Shown here: positions 1 to 11,575 of the stretch, in pieces | Layout of the letters: the number at the start of each line of letters is the position of its first letter | How positions within the stretch are numbered: the first letter of the stretch is position 1 | DNA from: Plantago ovata | Lineage: Eukaryota > Streptophyta > Magnoliopsida > Lamiales > Plantaginaceae | Length of the DNA: 64,000 nt | Assembly (NCBI GenBank): GCA_028274465.1 | Contig: CM051456.1 | Coordinates: 91,932,753-91,996,752 of the forward strand | Direction of reading: 5' to 3' | Notes under the pieces: generated by a model | What the model saw: the letters and a program-made list of their open reading frames with translations, nothing else | Databases searched by the model: none | What the model was told of the DNA's origin: nothing | Translations under genes and position numbers: made by a program

Positions 1-2872
1 TTAAAGGTCATACTCGTCGAGACTACTGGTTAGGCATCATTCGTGAAATTCTCTACGCCCATAGATTTATTTCCAAGTTCCGGATTACTGGTGTCGAACA
101 AGATGAAGTGCTTCTCAAAGCTATATTTGGGATTCTGCGAGTGCAGGCCCTTAAAGAAATGAATTCTACAGTCTTTGATAGCTGTGCTGCTCTTCTTATG
201 TTCAATGTTTGTGACCAACTCCCGATGGGGGACCTGATTCTAGAGAAACTTGCAAATATGCTAACTGTGAGGCAGATGGTTCAAAACAGAGCAGGGAAAT
301 TGGGTAATGGGATGAGATCCACCTCTGCTTTAGCACTTGTTCCAAATTTGGGGTTTGTTTTTGGGACAAGCTCTGGTGTGGCTGATCAGAGTAGACTTCT
401 TGTTGGTGAACTCTCTGTTGGAGAGACAACTCCTTTGGAAAATGCAGTTAAAGAAGCTAGAAATAGTTATGTGAATGTAGTGTCAGCACAAGCTACAGTA
501 GATGGAGTTAAAGTAAATGGTATCGAAACCAACGTGGCAGTAATGAAGGTAGTACAGCCATACTTTTGTACTAACATATAGCTGCCTTTGAAAGTTTCGG
601 AGCAAAGAGCATTCAGAATCCTGCTAGTTTTTGCTTCATCCCAAACTAATCCAGTTTAATGTATCTCTTGCAATCTTCATTAACAGCTTTATTGAGGAAA
701 TTGTGTCGGCACAAAAGTTTTTGGACAATTGCAATTGTCAACTAAATTATTTCCCCAGTACTGGCTTGATTCTGTTCTCTTTCTAAAATTACATTTGAGT
801 TGTAGTGTTCTGAATCTGTTGTGTATCATTTCAGGAATTGCTCTCTCCAGTGACAAGATCTTTGGAGTGTCTCCATTTCCTCATATTTTGGAATGACCCT
901 TTTAAATCCTTGATGTTCTGTTTGGTTGGAACCTTTATTATCTTTAGGTGAGCACATTTTCCATGAGCTTACCTTTTTCGCTGATTTAACTAAACCTTTT
1001 CAATATTGGAGGGTAAGAACTTGAGGATGATAATAAAAAGGTGTCATGCAGCTGCATTCAGATCTCATATTACTGGTTTGAAGCATAAATAATGTCGTAT
1101 CGGACATAAACCCCATAAACCATGGATGCCACTTGGACAATGACACGGTAGACTAATGTTCCGGACGATGGAGTATACTTGCAGTAGTAGACTAGAAATG
1201 CATTAGTAACATTGCCTAGCATTCTGCTTATGAGACCCTTCAATCTATATTTTCAGATGCATTGGCTTTGTTTATTTTGGTTTAGGGAGGGGTGGTTTGG
1301 TAAATGGTGAATAATAGGTTCGTATTTTGGTTTATAGGAGATTAGATTGGGGTTTGTTTACGATCAATTTCTGTTTGTTTGTTCAAACCATAAGGCTGAA
1401 AAGAACACCTGCTGTCTTAGCTCACTAAGCCACTAAGCCCGAGTCCAGGAAGAATGAAGCCATCATTTTTAAATTTTAACCTCCTTTTATTTGTCATCTT
1501 CTTGCACCCTCGTCCGTTTGGCCTTTATCAATTTATATACCAAGTCAATTCTGTTAGGGTTCATTGAGTAATGCAAGTATAACATCTTAATACTCTGCAC
1601 GATGTAAATTTAATTGTATGGATACATTTCTCTAGGCCATATCATCCTTCCTTTTCTCTAGTTTACCTGATTACGGAGCCGTCTATTTGTGGACTTGTGT
1701 GAGTACATCTCTCACGATGTGGACCTAATGTGATTTACTGGTTCATTTACAGAGGGTGGACTGGATATTTGTTCTCAACACTGTTCATCTTTTTGGCGAT
1801 CTTCATGCTACTTAACAGATGGACTGGCCAAGGAAGACCAATTCATGAACTGAAGGTTATAGCTCCGCCTGCAATGAACACAATGGAGCAACTCTTGGCT
1901 GTTCAAAATGCAGTTTCCTTAGCTGAAGAGCTAATCCAGGATGGAAATGTTGTTTTCCTCAAATGTCGTGCCTTACTCCTATCCATTTTCCCACAGGTAC
2001 TAGTTTCTTCTTTAGATGCATTCATTTGTCTTCATGTGTGCATCTGTTAGCAGGCTGGAAAATGTCATCCATATTCCATAATGAGGAATAACTTATAATT
2101 GTACAGTAGTAACAGCCCAAATTCAGGATTTAAAACGGAGGCTTATAAACTTGAGTATGGTTACATGATATAGACTCCATTTCATTTTCGGCGATTGTGA
2201 ATTTACAATTGTTTAGTGAAGGCCGTGGTGGTTAAGATGTCAACTTACTGGATAATGAAGTACACTTACTAATGAGTACAAAGACTGACTTTGATTAAAA
2301 CAACAGGTAGGGGGAAAAAGGAAAATCTATTCAATTTAAACCTCTGTGACATCCTATTGCCCGATCGTTTTAGAGTGTCATGTTTTCAAAGAATGCTATT
2401 GTGTAATTTCCTGTCCTGGCCCCCTTAAGTCTGGCAACTTTTCAGAGAAATCTCTTAGTAGTTTTAAGCACTTGATGTTAGATTTTGTGGGGTGGTCAGT
2501 ATTCTTGTTTTGCAGTCAAGTGTGAGGGTGATAAATCTTAATATGAGTTGCTCCAGTGTGACTCATATCTAAAAATGTCACTTGAGGACACAACTCAATC
2601 TTCATATCCATTAATCTGTTTACTTGTCCACAATTCAGGCCACGGAGAGATTTGTTGTAGCGCTTGTCATGGTGGCTTTAATCCTGGCTTTTGTACCGTA
2701 CAAGTACATATATCTAGTAGCTTTCATAGAAACGTTTACTAGATATTCGCCGGTTAGAAGAGCCAACACTGAAAGATGGTCGAGGAGATTACGGGATTGG
2801 TGGTTCAGCATACCAGCAGCACCAGTCATTCTTCAAAGAGATAATGACAGCAAGAAGAAAAAGGTTGCTTAA
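1..2872 (+). CDS. DUF639 family membrane protein, 3' part, four exons
   Basis: C-terminal part of a plant DUF639 protein (the family of Arabidopsis At1g71240, from memory); biochemical role unknown. Exons read as 1-548 (open at the window edge, reading from base 3), 835-947, 1753-1996 and 2639-2872, with GT/AG borders and matching phases at each junction. The first exon reads straight from the edge (KGHTRRDYWLGII), so the gene starts outside the window. Exon 2 carries ELLSPVTRSLECLHFL. Exon 3 has a hydrophobic segment beginning YRGWTGYLFSTLFIFLAIF, and exon 4 another (FVVALVMVALILAFVPYKYIY), so the C-terminus is probably membrane-anchored. It ends in a basic tail (DSKKKKVA). Family membership is from remembered similarity; the exon structure is seen in the sequence. 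Confidence 0.85.
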
Positions 2873-2988
2873 ATATATATACTATATATATTATGTACTT
2901 ATATATATGATGATGGAAAGTAGAAAAATGTGGTACTGTTACTGTACATATGCAAACATGGAAGTAGAAAAATAGGGTGATGTGATGT

Positions 2989-2994
2989 AATAAA
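2989..2994 (+). promoter_or_regulatory. Candidate polyadenylation signal of the DUF639 gene
   Basis: AATAAA about 115 bases after the stop codon, in an AT-rich stretch. Its position is typical for a plant 3'UTR; there is no transcript evidence. Confidence 0.4.
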
Positions 2995-3343
2995 CTGAAA
3001 ATTGTTCCTACTTTGCTCTGTATTTTTTAGTAGGCTTGTGCATAAAATAGGAAATTTTGGAGTACAAATCTGCCTGAGACTGGGTGTTTGGCTTTGAATT
3101 GTATTGTTTTTTTTTTTTTTTTTGTTTTTTTGAATTGTATTGTGTTATTGTGTCAACTTTTTTTCTTTTTTTTTTGGTCTTTGGGTTTCAACTATTGTTG
3201 TGTCAATTTATTTTACTTTATTTTTCTTTTGTCATTTCCCTACCCCTATTTTTCACGTTAATTTCCATGTTAAAAATTCAATGTGTAATATTTGATGTGG
3301 AATGGATCGATGGATTTTTTGTTTAGTCTTCGGTCCGTTTTTA
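2995..3343. other. AT-rich intergenic stretch
   Basis: Downstream flank of the DUF639 gene. It holds T-rich low-complexity sequence (around 3105-3180). I see no gene; the reading frames here are artefacts of poly-T. Confidence 0.6.
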
Positions 3344-3874
3344 CAGGGCTACGCACGGACCGTACGGATCGATCCAATCTATCCGGTTAAACGGATCATA
3401 AAAAATTCAATCCGTGTATTGGATTGCGGATTGATCCGTACGGATAAATCCAAGTCCGATCCGTTATCCGCTCTTTTTATTTTTCAATGTTTTTTGTAAA
3501 ATAAATTATGGTGTAAAATTATAAAAAAAACGATAGCTACAGAAGTTTGAGTTCAAATATCCGAAAATAATATGTTAAATGTGAACTTAAAATGTCCGTA
3601 AAAAGGACACAAACATATACGCAATATGACAATATGTACTTGCTCCATTGTAGACGGAATTTTAAGATACCGAATCACCAAGATCGACAAATATATGGGA
3701 TAGAGACAAGAAGATACATATTTCTAACAACCTCAAAATCTTCAGATATGCAAAATATGCATCTAACAAGTTATTTATGATTCAACTAATATATATGGAA
3801 TACAAACATAACTAAAAAATATGAGTTTTACTTTTACTCCCTTTCCTTTGCTATATATAGTCTTATATATATAA

Positions 3875-3907
<33 letters not shown>

Positions 3908-4035
3908 GGATGATCCGCGGGTCATAAAAAATACAATCCGTTATCCGATCCGTTAGCCAACGAATCGGATTGATCCGATCCATAAATGCGGATAAACGGA
4001 CCGGATCAACGGATCCGGATCATTTGAGCAACCCT
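3344..4035. mobile_element. Probable hAT-like MITE with GGATCC-rich ends
   Basis: The left end begins CAGGGCTACGCAC and the inverse of the right end reads AAGGGTTGCTCA, an imperfect hAT-type terminal inverted repeat. Both ends carry clusters of CGGAT/ATCCG words around an AT-rich core with no coding capacity. Such paired subterminal word arrays are usual for non-autonomous hAT elements in plants. I could not find a clean 8-bp target duplication, so the exact borders are uncertain. Confidence 0.4.
3875..3906 (+). repeat. (AAT)n microsatellite
   Basis: Ten or more AAT units inside the probable hAT-like MITE. Confidence 0.9.
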
Positions 4036-4363
4036 TTTAGCTACTGCGATCCGAAGTAGTACTTGCTCCTTCATATTTGATTTTTTTGACTTGTTTTACT
4101 CTCTGTTTGACTCCTTGACTCCGAATTAATCTTAAAAATTAATATTTAAACTTATATTATATTATGAAGGTGCAAATCTTTGCAATATAATTTCTAAATA
4201 AATAAATATGCTAGTAATGAAGCGATATTCTTTTTTGGGAAAAAAAAAAAAAATCCCAAGCTCACAAGTGCATGCCACCTAGGTATTTGTTCACACCAGA
4301 TGTCTCTCGACTCTTCTTCCACATGTAACTGGCACATTAGATTTCTGTTATTATATTTTAAGC

Positions 4364-4373
4364 TATTTATATA
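4364..4373 (+). promoter_or_regulatory. TATA-like box before the small two-exon gene
   Basis: TATTTATATA lies about 55 bases before the ATG at 4427, giving a short purine-rich 5'UTR. It supports the reality of the small gene, but AT-rich background makes chance matches easy. Confidence 0.4.
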
Positions 4374-4426
4374 ATGAACTGAGCTTCTTAGCAAAATCAA
4401 ACTCAAACTAGAAGAAGCCGGCCAGC

Positions 4427-5152
4427 ATGATAAATTTACCTATCGGGAATTCACTCTCACATATTCTCCGGCAGCGAAGAGGAATGGTGGGAAAGGCAGC
4501 CAACCGTGCGGCGGTGCATGGCTCAAAGCTTCCAGCCCCAGATGTCGTCCCGGTGATTCCTTCTTCATTTATTTCATTTAGAAGTACAGGTGTAGAAAAT
4601 AATATTCGAACACCCTTTTAAGTTCTACTCCCTCATTTCAAAAAACTTTAATTTTTTTTTAATAACTTTTAATTAAAACTACAAATTACTTTTAAGTTTT
4701 TTAGTTAATAATTTTCAATTTTAACTACAAATTACTTTTAAATTATCATTATAAAATATATAATAAAATTATATAATAAAAATTCTGAAATGAAATTTCG
4801 TGGTATAATTTTGTTAGATATTTTATTATTATTTTTTTAAAGAGTAAAATTGGGACGTAGGGAGTATATATTTTTCTACCGCGCGTACCCAACCCAGCCT
4901 AGTCACTGTGTCTGCCCCGATATTTTGGTGGTCGGAGTGGTGGTGTTATTTATCATATAATGCTGATTGAAGTATATGTAGTTATTATACCGTCTAATAT
5001 ATGTTTTTGTGATGATTTTATTATTCTGGCAGAAGCAGGAAGTGGAGAAGGAGATCTGGAGTGTTGTGCATGATAAAGAAAGGAAGAGGAAGGAAATAGA
5101 GAAGTCTGTTGATGCCAATTTGAAGAATTGGAAAGTACTTTATTCTTCTTGA
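4427..5152 (+). CDS. Small two-exon gene, 81-codon hypothetical protein
   Basis: I do not recognise the protein. Exon 1 is 4427-4552 (42 codons), ending at a CCG|GTGATT donor. Exon 2 is 5033-5152 (39 codons plus TGA), after the acceptor TTCTGGCAG. Both exons are phase 0, so the join is in frame. Exon 1 is basic and rich in R, A and S without acidic residues near the start (LSHILRQRRGMVGKAANRA), which would fit a mitochondrial targeting peptide. Exon 2 is strongly charged and helical (KQEVEKEIWSVVHDKERKRK). The intron contains a Stowaway MITE. Alternative: a fragment of a longer decayed gene. The sequence supports only the reading frame and splice sites. Confidence 0.45.
4628..4864. mobile_element. 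Stowaway-type MITE (Tc1/mariner) in an intron
   Basis: Ends are CTCCCTCATTTC on the left and, inverted, CTCCCTACGTCCC on the right, flanked by TA on both sides (4626-4627 and 4865-4866). This is the terminal motif and TA duplication expected of Stowaway elements. It is 237 bp, AT-rich and non-coding, and lies in the intron of the small two-exon gene. Confidence 0.8.
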
Positions 5153-5951
5153 ACAAATCATCTTCTCTACGTTTTTTACCATTGATTTGTGCTTCGAGTT
5201 TGTAGTTTAATCTGTTTGATATCCTCTGTAATAATACTAGTACTAATCGTTTTCTTCTGTTTTTCTTTCTTTTAAATGTTTTTTTTTTTTTTTTTTAATT
5301 CAGAGGCTCTGTAAAATTCATTTGGGGTACAATGGTACCCTACAAATTGTGAGTCACTTTAGGTACTCCAGTGGTATCGTTCACACTTTAGATCCTCGAG
5401 TGGCTCAAGCTAAGACCACCCGCATACCCTCGGTGGTTTAAGCCTAAGGTCAGTTTAAGGGTTTAAATTGGTCCCGGGTTTAAGCAGTCTTCCCTGTATC
5501 AGTCACTGCTTAAACGCGGTTAAAGTCAATTTAAGGTCTGCCACGTCTTTTTTTTTTAATTTTTTTTAATTTTTATTATTATTTTAGTTAAGGTAAAGAA
5601 GAAGGAAGATTTGTTGTTCATACGAAATCAAGTTAGATAGAAATCATAAATATATTACATTAAGTTGTACCGAATTTGAAACACACAATATTACAACAAG
5701 TTCTGCTTAATTGAAAACAAACGATTGAAACAAACAACTGAAACTGAAAACAAACAACTGAAACAATTGAAAATGCAAACAACATTCTAATTCTAATGGA
5801 AACTAAAGGCTCATCCTCCATCCTCCAAATGTGTTCAATCAAGTCATGTTTGAGTGCGTCATGCTGGATGCAACTCTCCATCATCCTTTGATTCTTCCTG
5901 TAATCAACAAAATCATTCAGAACAGATGGACGTGTTGTGATTGTCACATCC

Positions 5952-7210
5952 TTAAGGATGTCTGCATTGTACTGCAAGTTCCTTAAGCCAGTCTTCGATT
6001 GCTTGGTCGTAGTTTAAGTAATTGTCGCGCTCATCCTCGACTATCATGTTGTGAAGTACGATGCAACAATCCATTATCTGTTGGAATTGTAGCCTGCTAT
6101 GTGGAAGGGCCGGATGCTTGATAATATGAAACCGAGCTTGTATAACTCCAAAAGCACGTTTCACATCTTTCCGGCAAGATTCTTGGCGCGTGCTGAACTT
6201 CTGTAGTTTGTGAGTCGTAGGATTGGGAACGGCAGGTACGAATGTTGCCCAATTTGGGTAGATGCCATCGACTAGGTAGTAAGGCATGTTATACTCACGA
6301 CCATTGATATGAAAGTTCACGTCAGGTGACATACCGTTGAGGAGATCGTCGAACAAATGTGATCGTTCGAGCACCGTCTTATCATTGAATTTTTCAGAAA
6401 GTCCAAAGAATGAATGTCGGATCCAAGTATCTTGGGATGCAACAACTTCGAGAATAAGAGTGGGCTTTCCGCTCCTGCCTTGAAATTGACCGTCCCACGC
6501 CTTTGACAATTCTTCCACTCCCAGTGCATACAATCGACACTTCCAATCATCCCGGGGAAGCCTCTACTCGCGTTGATTGCAAGAAGCCTTCTCAAATCAT
6601 TTTCAGTTGGCTTCCGCATGTACTCCGGGCCAAAGCGTTGTACGACTACGATACAGAATCGATTAAGACATTTAATAGTCGTGCTTTCACCCATTCTGCA
6701 ATACTCATCAACCCCATCTGCGCAAAGTCCATAGGCTATCATTTTCATGACTGCGATAAACCTTTGGTAAGGGGTTAAACTCGGTGTACCAGCCGCATTG
6801 ACGATGTTGTGGAAATAGGTGTCCGTCTCCATCACACCGGTCATCACTCTGTCGAACAATTCCCTCCTCATTCGGAACCTCCGTCTGAATTGGTTTGCGT
6901 AGGTAGCTCTTGGAGGAAAGTAGTCATCGTACAATTGCACTCCCTGTTGCACTCTACTCCTATCAATGTACGCACGTTTCTTCTTTTCTTTTTGTGGCTT
7001 CTTTGATCGTTCTTCATACTGCATGGATTGTTCTATCATGCTTGACAAGTTTTGGATGAACTGCTTTTCCATTACTTTGTAGTTCGAGTACGAACCACCA
7101 TCATTGAATTGTTGGTTGAATTGTGGGTAGAATTCTGGGTAGATTTCTGCAGTAAAGTTTTGGAGGAAGCTATCGGTGGATGATGAAGATGATGAAGATG
7201 ATGAAGACAT
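5952..7210 (-). pseudogene. Harbinger transposase, broken
   Basis: DDE nuclease of the PIF/Harbinger type. The serine-rich N-terminus starts at 7210 and the reading runs to the first catalytic Asp in GSVDCMHWEWKNC (residue 227). A frameshift near 6500 moves the rest (QGRSGKPTLILEVVASQDTW, FNDKTVLERS, YYLVDGIYPNWATF) into another frame that ends at 5952. The second Asp is in FNDKTVLERS. The third catalytic position, normally Glu in KDVERAFGVLQ, reads Lys here (RKDVKRAFGVIQ), a GAA to AAA change. The frameshift and this replacement both argue that it is inactive. The family assignment is firm from the motifs. Confidence 0.88.
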
Positions 7211-7320
7211 GATTATCTTTCGAGAGTGGAAGTGGTTGCGGATGCAATTGGATTGTGTTGGTTGGTGTGTCTTATTGTAAGTTCTGAGATGCTATTAAAT
7301 AGAGAAAGTCAGCTGGCGAA

Positions 7321-7425
7321 TTCAAATTCAAATTAAAGATAAGATTCCCGACAAATTCAAATTCAAATTAAAGATAAGATTCCTGACAAATTCAAATTCA
7401 AATTAAAGCTAAGATTCCTGACAAA
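7321..7425. repeat. 35-bp tandem repeat, three units, upstream of the transposase
   Basis: Three near-identical units starting at 7321, 7356 and 7391, each beginning TTCAAATTCAAATTAAAG. They lie about 110 bases upstream of the transposase ATG, so they could be part of its promoter. Function is inferred; the repeat is seen. Confidence 0.8.
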
Positions 7426-7654
7426 TTCATTTCAAATTCAAATTTCAAATTTCAAACAACACACTGATTTTATTACAACGGACATTTCTCACGGAAAGGA
7501 AATACAAGCACACCACACTTGGACATAAAATTAAAATACGAACAAAGCACACATGCGTTAAAGTAAAATAAAAGCAGACCACCATTTCTGCCTATTCATC
7601 ATGAAACAACTCCATCTTAAGACTGTCGTACACTAGCTAGCTGCTCATCAGGCA

Positions 7655-8788
7655 TTATTCACGGACGTCCTTTTTTGCTAGAAGTTTGGTGTACATCTTC
7701 AACTTCTTGAAACGTAGTTCTTCATCTTGTCTCTTTTGTTGTTTCTCGGTTATCTCCTGGGAATAGAGAAACTTCTGTTGGTCAAGCTCAACTTTTTTCT
7801 GGTCAAGCTCAATTGAAGCCGGATAAGTCATGGTGAACCGCGACATTTCTTCACTCATCGGGCTTGAGCTAGAATTTCCATTTCTATCCAACCTCTTGGC
7901 CACGTCACGTCCCATGGGACGTTTCTCCGGGGAGGTCACGACAAAGGAACGTTTGCTCCCACCACTACTACCAGCACCCGCAGATGCCATTGGCTCGTCT
8001 TCTCCCTCGTCACCACCACCACCGGCCTCTCCCTCCCGAGGCCTGTTCACATAATCATCCCAGCGTAAGTATTCCACATGCTCTGGATACTTCTTCACGA
8101 TATTTCATTGCTCCAAATATGTGAAGTCCTCATTTTTCTTTGCTCTGTAGAGATCCTGGGCCATCGAAATTATTTGTTCATCGGTGTAGTTACCACTACG
8201 TTGACCAAGGAACTTGTGTGCTTTTTCGTGGCAGATAACCCACACAGATATGTGTTTTTTAAGCAACTGCAATCCCCCCCGGAGTGAGTCCATGGTGCGC
8301 ACATTCATATAAGGAATCATCCCATCCCTACGGACGTTTTCATATCTTTCGAACACCTTTCTGAAGATCGACTTGAGGTCTTGGTTCGTGTCGGTGATTG
8401 GGCACTGGCAAACCTCCGCGTAAGCAGTCAGAATGACTCCGTCCTCATGAATGTTGAAGCTGTGTCTCTTAGAACCACCACCACCAACTTTTTTAGCGGC
8501 TTTCTCTTTTCCTTTGCCACGACCACATGTTCTTTCCTCGGCCACGGGCGGCTCCGGCTGGGTCTCACGAACAATCTCATGTTGGGTCTCACGAACACTC
8601 TCAGGGTACTGTTGAGAATCATAGAAAAAAGGTGTTTGTGAGGGTGGACTATTGTAATAAGGAACGTAAGGAGCGTAAGGATTTTCAGGTGGGTTTTGAA
8701 AAAGAGCTCGGTTAGGTGGGGGGGAGGGGATCGGACCAAGCAGGTCAGCCATGAAACTCTCGTATCCTTGAGGATCGTTGATTCTCAT
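7655..8788 (-). pseudogene. Harbinger accessory SANT/Myb-like protein, interrupted by one stop
   Basis: The second gene of the transposon, a trihelix/SANT-like DNA-binding protein needed with the nuclease in this superfamily. The start chosen is ATG at 8788 (MRINDPQGYESF); the frame stays open further upstream to 8920. The DNA-binding core follows a GGGGSKRHSF stretch, with conserved words such as DLYRAKK and FTYLEQ. An in-frame TGA at 8105-8107 stands where the family has Trp (FTYLEQ-W-NIVKKYPEH), and the same frame then continues to 7655 with a Gln- and Lys-rich coiled-coil tail. A single G to A change explains the break. These proteins are often annotated as glutathione S-transferase T3-like in plants, which is misleading. 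Confidence 0.8.
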
Positions 8789-9354
8789 GGATTCCAAACA
8801 GCGTGTTGCTCGGGATTCATTTTGGTGGATGGGAAAAATGGAATGGAAAAGATTTTGGAGTGTTGAGAGTGTTTTGATTTTAATTAAGAAGGAAAAGTGA
8901 GTTGGAGAAGGTGTGAGCAAACATATCCAAGAGTGGTGTCTATTTATAGATCTCGAAAAGTTCTATCCGTTGGTAATTTTTATTTATTTTTAGCATTTTT
9001 ATTTTAAAAGTTATGACCGTTTGAAATTTAAATGGAAAAAGTAATTTAAAGAAAAAAAAAATAAGTGGGTGGAGTCCACCAAAAAGTGGACTCCACGTCC
9101 ACTTTTGCTTGCTGCTAACTCTGCGTTTATCATAAACGCGGAGTGGCCCGTAACCGCGTTTTGGGCCATTGATGTGGGCCGAAAACGCGATTAGCCCGCG
9201 TTAAAGACCCAGGGCCGCATCAGTAAACTACTGATGCAAGCAGTCTAAGGGTCGTTTGTGCCACTTTCGTGTGTCATATCCTTAACTTAACTATATCTTT
9301 GACTTCAATTGTTAACCGTAGTCCTTTATTATTAAGGAGCTAAATCATCAAGAT

Positions 9355-9539
9355 GTTTTTTTTTTTTTGAGAAAAGAAGCTTTCAATATATTAAAGCATC
9401 GGAAAGGAGCTATAAGCTCAGTTACAGGACTGTTCAATATAACCACAGACACAACTCGCTTAGGCCTATTTAAAACAACAACTAAGAAGGTTCTATATAA
9501 TCAAATGGTAAGGACATATAGCCTTATAAAGTTTGTTCT
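9355..9539 (-). mobile_element. LINE 3'-end remnant
   Basis: A poly-T run at 9356-9370 is the poly(A) tail of a minus-strand insertion whose 3' end reads ...GAAAGCTTCTTTTCTC(A)n. It is flanked by an imperfect duplication, TAAATCATCAAGAT (9341-9354) and TAAATCATTAAGAT (9540-9553). Only about 185 bp remain, as expected for strong 5' truncation. It could also be a SINE; no coding sequence survives. Confidence 0.55.
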
Positions 9540-9553
9540 TAAATCATTAAGAT

Positions 9554-10284
9554 ATAGGCACCAAACATTTTAGGAATTTAAACTCCATTTAATGTGTCAT
9601 TATAATACATTTAAAATACTATATTGTGCATTTTTTTTCCAACAATACTCTGTACTCATGAATTCTATATAAGTCATTTTTTGAAGAATAAATAAATAAA
9701 TGGAACCTATTTCTTGTTTAAGTTGATGAAGATGCACATATAAAACAATACTTACTATCTACATTGTCATGAACAAATTAAGCAAATATTTTATTGGTTT
9801 ATGAAATGTAAAATATACTGTATACTTTAGTGAATTAACTAAAGTTTAGGGGGAGGCCAGCCTTTCCAAATAGTCTGTTTTTTAGCTTGTCTGGTTTGTC
9901 CGACTGGTCAGACCATTTACGGTATGATTTTAAGAGGTTATGGTGTGGTTTTAAGTTTTTAGCATTGAAAGTTTCCGTTATGATTTTAACGTCATTTGTT
10001 GTGATTTTAAGAGGTGATGTCATGGTTTAAAAAATAATTTTAAGATGGTTTGTTATAATTTTATGCGACAATCTAAACTCATTCACAAAGATCAAAAAAA
10101 ATCACTACTAAAGAAGTTTAAAAATTTGAGGAATGCCATTAAAGCATCAATAATGAACAAGTTTACAATAAAATTTTAGTCATTACAATGTTGAAACATT
10201 CAGTACTTTTTTTTAATAAACTTGTGTGGTGAACTTCTGCTTTTTGCCTTTTCTTCATCAAACTTCATTGACATCTTCAACACC
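9554..10284. other. AT-rich intergenic stretch
   Basis: No gene, RNA or clear mobile element seen. The sequence contains scattered TTTTAAG and GTTATGGTTT words that resemble the inverse of the tandem repeat starting at 10285, so it may be a decayed inverted extension of it. Confidence 0.4.
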
Positions 10285-10850
10285 TGCTTAAAACCACAAT
10301 AATAGGAATTAAAACCACACCAAAATCTAAAGCTAATAACATAACAGTTACATGCAACTAAAGCTAAAAATCATATTAAGCATGCTTAGAACCTTAACAC
10401 GAGTTATTAAGACCACAACAAACATACTTATAACCACATTTTCCCATGAAACTATACAATGGACAAAGCTAATACAGTAGCATCATATATTTCATAAAAT
10501 CACAACATGATTTAAAACCATACCAAAATATCTTAAAACTATAACACATCATTAACATGCAACTGAAGCTAAAAATGATTAGAACCTTAACACGAGTTCT
10601 TAGAACCACAAGAAAGATACTTATAATCACACCATGTCCCCTTAGAACCATACACTGGACAAACCCAACTGAGTAGCGTTATATATTTCTTAAAATCATG
10701 ACAACATGAATTAAAACCTCAGTAAAATCTCTTAAAACTATAATACAACAGTAAAATGCAATTGAAACTAAAAAATCATATCAAGGATGCTTAGAACCAC
10801 ACCATATTCAATTCCCTTAAAATCATACCATCCAACAAAGTTATAGAGAA
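10285..10850. repeat. Decayed ~205-bp tandem repeat, about 2.5 units
   Basis: The block with GCTAAAAATCATATTAAG, CTTAGAACCTTAACACGAG and CTTAAAACTATAA occurs around 10345-10545, again around 10547-10750, and partly at 10750-10850. Units align over most of their length with substitutions and small gaps. It is non-coding. Confidence 0.65.
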
Positions 10851-11006
10851 ACTCACAAGCTTATCTGATTAACTGAAAAGTTATGAAAATTTGCTTCATT
10901 GATAGCCAACCCACAAGCAATGTTGAAATGAAGTCTTCTGTAATGTTTTATCACGTACACTAAAAGAGATCTGCAATGGTGGTTCTCTCAACTTCATCAA
11001 ATTCTT

Positions 11007-11180
11007 CAACTACAAGAAATTCAGGAATTAGAAACGGATAGCTTCGTCACTTGTTAGTGACGAATCACTCCTACTTGGCGACAGATTGGCGCCGAATTGA
11101 TCTCCAAGCTCAATGCGTCTCTAATCTCTCTTTAATTTGTCTCAGATTAGTGACAGATGAATAATCAGCGATGGATAAAA
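11007..11180. mobile_element. CACTA-like terminus, degenerate
   Basis: CAACTACAAGAAATTC resembles the CACTACAAGAAA end of plant CACTA (En/Spm) transposons. It is followed by subterminal words GTGACGAA and TTAGTGAC. At 11044-11065 the arms TTCGTCACT and AGTGACGAA form a perfect 9-bp stem with a 4-base loop. I found no matching opposite end, so this is a remnant or a chance resemblance. Confidence 0.35.
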
Positions 11181-11457
11181 TTATTTGTCGCTAAACTCTT
11201 TACATTGAACGGGCACCATCCTCTTCTTCCCCCACAATTGCTCACTATATTTATCTCCTCTCCAAATCGCCATTTCCGCCCAAAAATCAAACCCAACCAT
11301 TTCTTCACCAATCTGGACAATCTTGGACTCTTTTCTAAGCTCATTGGACAAGAAATCGTGTGACCATTCAATTTCATTCCTCTTTTGCTATTAATTTCGG
11401 AATAGAAAGCAGTATTCTAAAACCCTAACTTTGATAAATTTGAGAATTTTGTAATTT

Positions 11458-11575
11458 TGACTACTTTGAGCAATTGTACGTTTATTATTAGTCTCTAGTA
11501 GCTAGTTGAACACATATTAAGTAGTCGGTCAAGCTTGGGCATGGTACTTCCGACTACATTGAGCAATTGTATGTT
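11458..11575. repeat. Pair of 26-bp direct repeats 92 bp apart
   Basis: GACTACTTTGAGCAATTG (from about 11458) and GACTACATTGAGCAATTG (from about 11550), each followed by a near-identical TACGTTTA or TATGTTTA. Origin unknown. Confidence 0.55.

Larger units (their letters stand above)
5414..9245 (-). mobile_element. PIF/Harbinger DNA transposon with both genes
   Basis: A 3.8-kb element with target duplication TAA at 5411-5413 and 9246-9248. Terminal repeats are GACCACCCGCAT on the left and, inverted, GACTGCTTGCAT on the right. A three-base TWA duplication is diagnostic for the superfamily. It carries the two expected genes on the minus strand: a DDE nuclease (5952-7210) and a SANT/Myb-like DNA-binding protein (7655-8788). 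Both are damaged, so it is probably immobile, but the ends look usable by a related transposase. GCG-rich subterminal words (AACGCG) occur near both ends. Confidence 0.9.

Noticed and set aside
3084-3326. Hydrophobic ORF that could be read as a small membrane protein
   Set aside because: It is encoded by poly-T-rich low-complexity DNA, with Phe repeats and no other support.
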